From Eudorina sp. 2006-703-Eu-15 (Eukaryota > Chlorophyta > Chlorophyceae > Chlamydomonadales > Volvocaceae): a stretch of DNA of 64,000 nt. Positions 48,016 through 58,800 of this stretch are shown in pieces. Made by a program: the position numbers and the translations under genes. Each line of letters starts with the position of its first letter. The first letter of the stretch is position 1. The notes beneath the pieces are model-generated. The model was given only the letters and a program-made list of their open reading frames with translations. It was not told the origin of the DNA and ran no database searches. The stretch is taken from the NCBI GenBank assembly GCA_003117195.1, contig BDSI01000015.1:187001-251000 (forward strand). The letters run 5' to 3'.

Positions 48016-48057
48016 GAATTAGTGCAAATTAGCGCTAATTCCCCGCCGCACTAATTC
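48016..48057. repeat. Inverted repeat upstream of the transposase-like gene
   Basis: GAATTAGTGC at 48016-48025 is the exact reverse complement of GCACTAATTC at 48048-48057. Further TTAGCGCTAA palindromic sequence lies between them. It sits 170 bp upstream of the transposase-like start and may be a terminal or subterminal transposon repeat or a regulatory site. No partner was found at the other end. Confidence 0.5.
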
Positions 48058-48172
48058 ACCCTATTTCATGCGAAAAGGCCCGACAAAGGCAAGGGCATCA
48101 TGACCGCCGCAAGTTGATACTCCGCACAAACAGCAGGGCCATAAGGTCGGCTGAGTTGTCCACGTGGGGCTT

Positions 48173-48790
48173 CTAGTCGCAGCATGTCCGACCTTGTCTC
48201 GTCCAGGACAAGGCCGTTGCCACCTTGATGTCTGCATCGAGGTCATAAGCGCACAGATGCTTCAAAAACTCCCATCGCTTGAACTTATCCCATTCCACAA
48301 AAGGATACAGGGGACTGCAGGTCCGCACTGAAGATGCTTGACTGAATCTATGCCTGCGTCCCTTGTTAAGTATGCAGTCCAAACTTCCTAGCACAGTGGC
48401 AGACACGGAATGGTTATTCGCCGCATTCCGACCAGTTGTGACACACGGAGAAACCAGCTATCAGAATTATCCCTGCTTACCTGAGATAAATACCACAATA
48501 AATTACAGGAATAGGTCGTACGTATGGCTTTTGAATGTCTTCGTTTCCAGTGGGCGAGGCAAATGAAGCATACCCATTACAAAATGCAGCTTCCACATAA
48601 GTTCGCTTTACAGTTTGAAGATAGGGTGAGCCAGGGCCAATGCACGCATGTAGCCATGTACCCTGGTCAGGGAAGGGTCGCTGATTTCCGTTAGTCAACC
48701 GTTGCAAGATGAGCAGTTTCAGAGTACATGCGGTGGCAACCTGCGCTAATGACGAGTTTCCTTGTGTATTTATTCGTAGCTATACGTACC
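48173..48790 (-). CDS. Partial gene of unknown function, at least 3 exons
   Basis: I do not recognise this protein. Two exons join well: 48740-48481 and 48314-48173. The donor is CTCAG|GTAAGC, the acceptor CTGCAG|T, and the phase is consistent. A probable upstream exon ends at 48790 before a strong GTACGTAT donor. Visible segments are SLMGRLNLG, VATACTLKLLILQRLTNG, DQGTWLHACIGPGSPY, then FVEWDKFKRWEFLKHL and ALSWTRQGRTCCD at the C terminus. The start codon was not found. It lies close to the transposase-like gene and could be an element-associated gene, a host gene or a decayed piece. Confidence 0.4.
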
Positions 48791-48840
48791 GTCCCGAGGT
48801 TCAAGCGGCCCATGAGGCTCGTCTGGAGCTCGAAGCCTCA

Positions 48841-51800
48841 TGATATTGGTGTAAACTTTTATTTTCTTACATCTTTGCACTCTTTGTGAGAATCATGTCA
48901 ACCGTTATGTGTTCATGCCATGGGTTGCTCATGGCATGTTGTATTACTAATGCATGTACATAGTGGACAAGTGGAGCGTAGGTGTCTAATTGCGGTCGTG
49001 ATATCGGTTACAAAGGCAAAAATGCTTACAAGAAAGACACATGATTCTTTGGCCATGCATCACCAACCACAGAATCAATCTGTCGTCAATCCTTCCCGTA
49101 TCTGCACCTGGTAACGAACTTTCCCGGTGTTGAGTCAAATTAAGCCGCAGGCCCCACGCCTGGTGGCGCCCTGCTGGCAAAGTGCGACTTCACGGTACAG
49201 TCATACTGCTGCACGGCCCAGTCATGCCTGGTCGTGCGCGCGGAGGATGACTTGAAATATAAAAACGAGACACCTCCACCCTCAGCATCTATCGATCCAC
49301 ACCACATACAAATACAGCCAAACACAAGAGGGACAAGAACCGGTTCCATACAAGAACCGGAGGGGTGCGACATTCAGACACTGCTGGGCATTCCGCGGGG
49401 CAGCAGCATGGGCAGATAGAAGCGTCGATGGCACCCGCACCCGCCCAGGGACGACGGAGCATCGCGAATGCGCATACGTACATAGGCTGTGTGACGAGTT
49501 AGGCCCCTTCTTCTCAAACCCCAGGAAAAGAGCAATAAGTCGTCAACAGCGCCATATATCAGCGTCCTGTCGCTACGTAGCCCAACACAACGTTAATCGC
49601 CTACACAGGCAGCCCAATCGGCCACTACGTACGCGCGACATCAGATTAGCACACAGTGCCGCCACGAGCTATCTGGGCCCGTTGGAACACCCGGTCGGGA
49701 CTCGGGACCACCTCATAGCGGTTACTACTAGTGCCGCCAGTAGTGCTCTAGGCGTACGTTGAATGCCCACGTCATACATGCGGCGGTCTCTGGCCTAGAC
49801 ACGCACTCACAACAGCACGCACGAACAAGCCCCGCAATGTATGAATACCGCGGCCGAATCGATTACCATACATATCACCTCAAAACAACTTGTTAACCAG
49901 CAACTTTGTGCCAATGGCCGGCGTGCAATGGTCAATCGCCGGCGGTCGCCGCGCGGATTGGAATGAATCAGAACGTATCAGATGTGAATCGAATCCGGTG
50001 ATTGATCGGCGACAGCCGGGTCTTACATACAAAACCAACACACGCCGAGGAACAAGGAAAAGTGGTGAGGGCCTCCGCCCCCTTCTTCCAAAAGCCCAGG
50101 TAGGAAAAGAGCAAAAAGTCGTCAACAGCGCCATACACCAGCGCCCTGTCGATAACCATGCACTCATCACCAAATCACCCACGCAGCTCCATCACGCGCG
50201 GGCCCCGATGGATGGCCAGGGCCAGAGCGGCGCCTGGACCCGCTCCATCTATCCCGGGGGAGCCTCGCGGCTCTTCGTTGCCCCTGACTTCGTTATTGCG
50301 CCATGCACGCATGGATCATTCGACCGGCGGCGGGGGCGGGAGGCGCCAGGCAGCAGGTTAGGCACAATGGCACCTCGCGAAGGGTACATACAGCGGTTAT
50401 GCATGTGGTGGGGCAGCCCCGTGTGGGGAGCGCTGTCTTCGAGCAATAACGATCGCAACCAACATGTTTTCTTGCGGTAAATCAAGGCTCTGCCGCTTCA
50501 TCAGTGTGTGCCTATCCCGGGCGTCTACCTCGGCGCAGGTACAATCGTACCAAACGATGATGATGATAACGGTGATAATCATGACCTGACAAGGGCCCGC
50601 ATAATCCGACACGGCCGCCTCAGTTGGCGCACATTCAACATGCACCTTTTGAGTACAACTTAATCAAGTGACCCGCTGCCCCGTCCTCCAGCATTAAACC
50701 CATCCACCACGACCGGCCTCCGCCGACCCACATGTCTTCGTCTCGCTGGAAGAAACTACCACAGACGCCTGCTCCCTTAACCGACGCCATTGTACGCTTG
50801 GCGTAGCCTTCCTTCCTTTCTTTCTTCCCTGAACCGGTACCGCATCCGTCCCCTCTTACAAGCAGCAGGGAGACGAGTCCCCGAAGATTCGTACATTCGT
50901 ACATACGTACCGAACGTGGGGCTGCGCTGTACGTGCATCAGCGCGACACGACAGGATCGGCCCCTCACCTCCCCCCATCTAGGCGCGCGCGCCCCCACTC
51001 CAGCACTACTGCGTGCCCCGGCCTCAGCCTGCACATATCCCTTCATCGCATTTCAGGGGTTCGGTAATAAGTGCGTGTATGTGGCGGCCAGCCTGCGTGA
51101 CATGCGGCGGCTTGACCACATGCATGCCGTACGCGCCGTACTCAGCGTATGTACACCATCATCTACTTGCGCGCTCCACAGCTGCTGCAGGACCTCGCGG
51201 ACCGATCTCCACAGCTGATGCGTGCGTGCTGCGAAACACGCAAGCGCGTATTCCAACGCTAGCTCCCCACCAGCCCAGCCGACATTTTTCGTGCAAGCAT
51301 CGTTATTTATCAGGCATTTTTCTTTGGGGAGCCTTCTACCAGCCATGCCATGGCTCTTTGAAGTTTTGAGTCACGCAATGATCCCCGCAGCGGCAGATAC
51401 ATGCATGCACAAGAGAGTAGTACTAAAAATAAAGCAGGACTGCGAAGCTGGACTAAGGGACATAACAGCACCGAGGCGACGACGTGGGCGCGCAACCAAC
51501 CAACTCAACCGATCCTACCATGATGCAGGCAGCCCCGGTGGCGCCCTACCTGGCGGCGCCCCGGCGGCTTGGCGTGTAATGCCGGAAAGCCAACGTGCGA
51601 GGACAGCAAGCAAGCAAGAACCCAAATACGAGCTGGCTCGTCCCGGGGTAGGCATACGTTGGCAGGCCCACTTACTCATCATGATCCACCATTACGATTC
51701 TATCCTACCTCACTTGCTGTGGAGATAAGCGCGCGACGGATGGACGGAAAGAACGGATGCCCGGAATAAATTCCGCTGACGGAAATCAAGGAGACGCGTG

Positions 51801-52009
51801 CCATACCATCGCTCGGCGCGCATCACGCCAGGTCCCCATACCAAACAATGCCACAACCTGCAGATGCCCGGAAGAAGTGTTTGTGTGCGTGGGTAGCCTA
51901 CCAGCCGCCGCATACCGGCGGAGGGACGCACGGGAGACCGGGGCAGATCTCTTCGATCAGAACACGTCCGCCAAGCAACCACAATCCTGACAACCATGCA
52001 CAAACAAAT
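48841..52009. other. Intergenic region without a supported gene
   Basis: A 3.2-kb stretch rich in simple and diverged repeats. Two related segments, 49507-49570 and 50078-50150, share AAGTCGTCAACAGCGCCATA and flanking sequence. A plus-strand frame at 51222-51728 (168 aa) has no family signature and is not called. The kinase 3' UTR should lie near its right end. Confidence 0.4.
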
Positions 52010-52813
52010 TCATGACGGGAGCTGTTTAGGTTGGAGCTGCTGTTCCTGCTGCTGCACCAAGACCAGTCGTTTCATCATCTCCGCCGCCGCGGGCCTCCTA
52101 GCCGGGTCGTGATCCCAGCAGCTGAGGAGGAGAGAGCGCAGCTTGGGCGGGCAGCGCTCCTTGGGTAGCCGGTGCACCGGCAGATGTTGCTTGTTAAGGG
52201 TGATGTGCGAGGCGATCTGCGGACCGGCGGCGGCGCGCGGTAGAAGACGCCATGAGAACAAAGCCAGCAAAAGTGGCACTGTAAATTGCTACTACATAAA
52301 ACAGAATGGCGGAATCATAAAAAACATGCTCGTCGGCCGTGCCGGGACATTTTACCCGGGGCTAAGAGGTAGCCGCCGTCGCCGCCCTTACTGTCCCTAG
52401 CAGACACTACACAGCAGGCGGCGCGGCTCAGCTGTTCTTATGAAACACACAACCAGACGCTTATATCGATGTATGTATGGTGTATGCGCATGCGATGACG
52501 TACATGTGTACGTGCTTGCCTTTGCGTACGTGATGAGTATGAAGCTGTAAGACCTAAAGGCTGGTCCTGCGGATGCTAATAACAAGGCACCGGGCTGACG
52601 CTCACCAGGGCGCGGATAGTCGATTCGGAATAATGTTCACCATGCGGCGGCAGGGTTACAAGGGCCAATCGGCGGGTCCTTAGAAGTAGTTCGTTGTATA
52701 TATGTCAGGATTGAACCTCACATACACGTATTACCTGAAACGTGCTCATGCCCTCCCACGGCCGCTCGCCCGATAGCATCTCCCAAAGGATGTTTCCGAG
52801 CGAATAAACGTCC

Positions 52814-52844
<31 letters not shown>

Positions 52845-55800
52845 CAGTTTTACAATACATACACGGAGGTAGGGACAGGCAGGGCAGACCCGACTATCAG
52901 CCGATATTGCCTCGTCATTTTCCGTGAGAACTGAACGGCCGGGCTGCCTCGCAAAGCTTCACATGCATTATTTACTAAAACATTCGGAAGCGCGGCTCGC
53001 AAATATTTACGGTTTCTAACTTCATAAAAATATTTTCGGTCCTCGCAAATAATTTTCTCACCGCGCGGTCTGTGATGGTGCCGCCATTGTTGACATCAAA
53101 CAACTCCGGGGCCATGTACGGTACCTGTACGGAAGGGATACTCACTGGTAATCGATGCGCGGCTTCATATTTAGGCACAAGCGGCACGGAGCCCTTATAA
53201 AGCGTGGATACCATACACATTCGATACCCTGCTGCCGGTCAAAATACATCCCACGCACAGAATAAAAATATAAATGGGTGATGTATGTATTCGTTGGCGA
53301 CGTGGCGTCCGTGGTTGCATGTGCTGCGTTATCTTTTGGTCCACGTACACCGCACCATCTATATATCTGGGTGATGACACAACTCACACCCACCGTGCCG
53401 ACCACCGGGTTCTGGGTCACAAGGACGGTGTTGAGCAGCCGCGAAACCCCGAAATCCTGCGGAACGTCGGTACGTGCAGTACGGCAGATGAACGACTGTG
53501 CATACGTACATACACGTGTGCATGTTATTAAACCCGCCGCGTCGCGGCCAATTGATGACACCTAATCATTAGTTCATCGGATCGGCGTTTGTAGCCGCGC
53601 CGGCCTTACCATCACGTCGGTGTGTGTAATGTAAAATCAAGCCTTCCAGGGGATGGCTGGGACTGCTGCTGACCCTGATAAGTTAGATGAGTGAGGGACT
53701 ACGTGACAACGGCATATATGTAGCTAGGTGCGTGCAGCAGCGTTGCGGCCGGATCAAGCAAGCAAGCCGAATAGCCGATGTACGTAAGTAGACACCGGCG
53801 GATGCGTGGGCCTTATCAGCGAGAGCCTCCTGCAGCAGGGCTGTATATCTAGTTCCCCGCTGGCGCCAGCAGCGCTGCTAAGAATAAACACCCCGCCGCG
53901 CGGCGTACACACGGCGAGTGTGCACGCATGGCCCCCGCCCCCGGCCGGCGACACATCAGACGGCGACGTACTAGACGTACGAACCCGCGATCAAGTAACG
54001 AACAAGCAATGCCGGCGGCCGCAACCCACCGCCAGCTTGGCGACCGGCAGGGGCTCATCCGGCTGGCATATCAGCACGTTGCCGGGCTTGAGGTCTGTGG
54101 ATGGGTGGACGGCAAGATAGGGATGGAGAGCGAGGCGGAGTAAGCCGGCGGCGGTCATAATGAGCAGCAGGTAGGACAAACGACAGCCAGATATAGCAGG
54201 AAGCACGTCGGTTTACGTGCGTGCGTGCGTCGGTATGTACGTATGTACGTGGCGCGCGCCGATGGACGTGATCTACCTCGAGTGCGTGCATTCGCCCGGG
54301 CACGTACGCCTACAACCTGAACCCCCTGCTCGCTGTAAACGGGGTCCGGACCCGGTAACTCGCTGGGTACTGGGCGGGGCAGGTTACCCAGCAGGTTACT
54401 CGCCCGCGCATCGCCCAGCTAGCTAGCAAGCATATAATGCAGCGAGCCGCTCGCTGATCGATGTGCACTCTGTTCATCAGAGCCCTACATACATACATGT
54501 TGCGGCTGGCCTACATGGAAAGTAAGCACGCGCGCGCTTGCGAGGTCACGTATGTCTACCTAGCTGCCGATCACCGGGATTAACGCAGGTAACGAGGCGG
54601 CGGACGGAAAGCGAACTAACTGCATACCTACCCCGGTGGAGGATCGTGGGGTGCATGTACGACAGCGCGTCGCCGATCTGGATTCCAATGTGGAGCACCT
54701 GCACACGTTACCGACGCACATGTATGTTTGAAATGTATGCACCCATGCAGCGAGCCACGCACGTGTTGGGAATCGTGCGGCCCCATCTGGCGATGTGAAA
54801 GATAGAGTGAGCCTACATACGTACTTGGAATCGATGGTGGTCGGATTTAGGGTTAATGTAATATATATATATATATATACACAAGTACGTACATATCATA
54901 TATATATACATATATATATGATATGTACGTACTTGTGTGTACGTACATATGAACATACATATAATACATAATATTATAATAATACATTTATAATATACAG
55001 AAACCCTAACGAAACCCGACCACCATTATTCCAACCTACTACAAAATGGACGCTCGCCCACTGCCAACGACCAACTCAGTAAATAGCTGAAGAACGTAAT
55101 AACAAAGGTAATAAGCTCACCGTCGACAGTGGGAGCAGCTTGCCGCTTTGCCCGCCGTGTATCAGACGCTCCAGGGAGGTGTCCATCAGCTCCATCACTA
55201 GGCACACTTGAGGAGGCCTGTGCGCATTCAGGGTGCGGGGTCGTTGTGTTAGTGTGGAGCGCCCTTGCTTCTGGCTGCAACGGGTGCATGGGGAGATAGG
55301 TTGGACATGGATGGTTTCGTGAACTTGTTGAAAATAATGGGTTCGTGAACTTGTTAAAAATAACATAGAATAATAATAATAAATAATATAATTAATAATA
55401 ATGATAACGATAATAATAGTAATAACATCAGTAGTAATATACGCCCAGTCATGGACGGTGGCATGTCTTTCCGCGGGGCCAGGGGTGATCCGAAATTACC
55501 TACTCGAGACACGCCGCAATCAGGCGCACGATGTTGGGGTGCTGGCAGCGCGCCAGGACCTCAATCTCCTGAATCAGCGCATGCACCTCCGCAGGAACGG
55601 ACGCCAGCTGTCGTTGGCCGAGGGACTCAGAACCGTCGCCTGTCGATAATGACTCGTCGTATCCGCTGCCGCTGCAGGCTGCACCTTTCAGATCTCCTGC
55701 TGCAGCAGCGGGATGATGCTGCGCCATGTCCGCACCGAAGTCCACCTTCAGAAGCTTCACGGCGACTCGCTGCCCGTTGTACGACCCCACCACCACTCTG

Positions 55801-58800
55801 CCGTACGTCCCGGCTCCAAGAACTTGGTCATTAAAGAGATGGACCTTGCCAGGGGCGGCTGCCTTGTTGTTACTGTTGGCGGCCGGATCAAAGGCGCCCC
55901 CTTGGGTGGAGACGGCGCTGCCATCGCCTCCTCCGTTGCTGTTGGTCGTGTCCAAGGTCACGGAGGGAGATGACGGGTCCTGCCCGCCCCTACCAGCGGC
56001 GGCCGCCACCGCCGTGTGGAGCTTTGCGTCCAGGTTGACCGCAGGCAGGAGCGGCGTCTGTTTTGTGATCGGAGCGTCGTTGGAGGTGTAACGCAGGGCG
56101 CCGCGGCGTGGTGCCCCGCCGGCGCATGACGACCCCAGCTCTGCCGTCGGCCGCGATGGCGCTGTGCATGGGTTTTAAGTACCACGTACATACGCAAGCA
56201 AGCGTGCGCGCGCAAGCGATCGATTAAAATCGCAAGGACATGTTCTATCTAACTAGATAAGAGCTACAGTGCTACGAGCAAACGAGACCGGATTCAAGCA
56301 AGGCGGCAGGAAAATTCACATTAAGCAGTCGTCATTTTCGTTAATTGGACTCTGTCACGCATGCATGCGCTTTTGCTACATACGCCGATAGGGTTCGTAC
56401 GTACTGAAAACTTCACGTTTCTGGCCGTTCCTATTATAAGAACCGACCCCGCATGCGATGTCGCGCGCCGGCCAACTGCATCAAGCCACTACTGCTGCTA
56501 CAACTAACGACTGAAGTAAACGAACGTCTCCTTACTTGCTTCGCTTACCTTTATCTGTTGACAATATATATGTGTGTTCAATTCTATTGCGAACCGACCT
56601 TCGTTAATAGTAGCTTGTCACGGTCACCTGGCTGCCCAACCGCTCGGTTTCTTTATTTCTGCGTAGTCATATTGGTCTTCCTTCGGTGTCCCCATGCATA
56701 CATAAAGCACCCACAGTAACATCCCGCAAGCCCCTCAATCGCCCCGCCCCTGCGCCACCTGCATCCACGAGCGTCCACCCACGACGCGCGCGCTCGATGT
56801 TTTCCTGGGATGTACGCACCCGTCATCAAGCTGTCTTTCGACGCGTCATTCTCCAACCCGTCACCGCTCTTCCCTTTAGCGCAGTGCTCCAACGTCCGGT
56901 GACTGCTCGCCGTCGTCGTCCCTATTGCGGCCGCGCCAATGCCAACAGCCGGTCCGGCATCCGTCCCGCGCTTGGCCCTGTTACCAACAGCATTTGACCA
57001 TGGGTCTCTGCCACGTAGGCAGCGGCGGTTTCAATTTAAGGAACCACGCACGCACTGCGCACATCCACAGCAGACGACGGCAATAACGTGACGCGGCCGG
57101 GCGGAATACCTACCTAGAGAAAACGTACACATCTTGATGAGGGCTGTTTCGTTCCCGCCTGCGTGTATGTCCGCCCCGCTCGCGATCGGAGCGAGGCACT
57201 ACTTATCTACTGCTGCTGCATGTACCCACCTCGACTGCCTCCTCCTGACGGCCCACACAATCCATGCCGCCGCCGCTGCGGATACCAACAGGCAACCTGC
57301 GTGCGCGCACGCGCTCAGTCAGTAAATATCGGCAAATGCCTGTTGGCCTGTATACATGCTGGCGGACCGTACATTCGACAGCTACTGAGGCACAGTAAAA
57401 ATTTATTAGAATTACATATAAATATATAGCAGTATTGCATGTACATCTACTTATGTTTATTGTAATATACTATACTTAATAGTACACAAAGTAATTATTG
57501 TTATGATTACTATTTTATAAATTTCGATAACCTACTCGATTTTTTAGAATCACCAAGGCAAAATTAAACGTACTCAAAAACCACTAAATAGCTGCCGCAC
57601 AGCTGCATAGCTGCGCCTTGGACCGCAATCTCAATCCTCACCGCTCTCCTAGACCTTCTGTAATTTCGTTCAGGCATGTATGCACGCGCTCGCAGACTCA
57701 CCGCCAAGCACGCTGGGCAACACGATGGCCAGGAGCTGGCCCTGCCCCTTGCCGCTCGGCACGTTGCTTCCAGTAGTGCTGTCTCCACTCCTGCCCCCAG
57801 CGGCTCCAGCACTAGTCTTGTTTGCGGCCTGCTGCTGTGCGTTCTGTCCGCCGCTGCTGGCAGCAGTTGTGTTCACAGCGGCTTTGGATCCGGCTGCTGC
57901 GTCCTGCTGTTGCTTCATCACGTGCGTGTAGCATCCCAGCGTCGCGTAGTCTTTGACGCACTGGTCGGTCATCACATCTTCGCACTGCGACCCGAACGCA
58001 ATGGAGAGGCCCGAGCGCGTGAGCGACGGAGCAGCAGGCAGGGGGGAATGCGTGCGTGTGTGTGTGGGCACGCAGGTAAGCTCGCACACAGGTAACGGTC
58101 CGGCGACGACTATGAATGAAGTACGTACGTACTTCAATTGCATTTCGTACGTAGCGAGTCGATCGCCCGATGGATGCGAGCAGCGAACCATGTACACAAA
58201 CGCCACGTGCTTATTATTGCGGCAGCGACTATAGTTTCTAAGCTAGGTTCTGAACGGCAGCCTTTCGGCTGTCGGTTGTTAGTTATGCCCCGGTGATCCG
58301 GGTCACCGGGGCTACCGTACTCCTATATATATACTTGGAAGCTTTCACTGTTCGGCATTCTGCCTTCACCTTACGATCTTAGCTGTTCGCAAACTTTCCC
58401 CGCCCTCCCCCCCCGGCAGAGACGGCAGTGACTTCAGCGGACGCTGGTGCAGGACTGGACGGGCCAAGCCCGCCTGGCGCATAATACTAGCCACTGCTAG
58501 TTAGCTGCGGAGTTCCTCCTTCCTGCTGAGAGCGCTGCGTGCCTAGGTGTCTTTGCCCCGCGGGGTAACTTAGGTAATTGGTCGTCGAGGTGCCGCTGGC
58601 CCTTTTGTGGGTGTTGAGCTATGGTTGCGAGGCCCAGTAGTTGCTCGGGTGTGCGTGGCCGGCTCCTGTCGTTGCACCGCTGGTGCTGTGCTCGGGTGTG
58701 TGTCCGTGTGCTTTCGTGCGCCCCGCGGGGCTCTGTCTCGGACGGCGCCTGTGGCGCCTGAACCGCGCTTTTATGCGCGCGCTTGGCTTGTGGTCGCTTT

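Noticed and set aside
51222..51728. 168-residue plus-strand frame
   Set aside because: No recognisable domain, no splice-linked exons, region rich in simple repeats.
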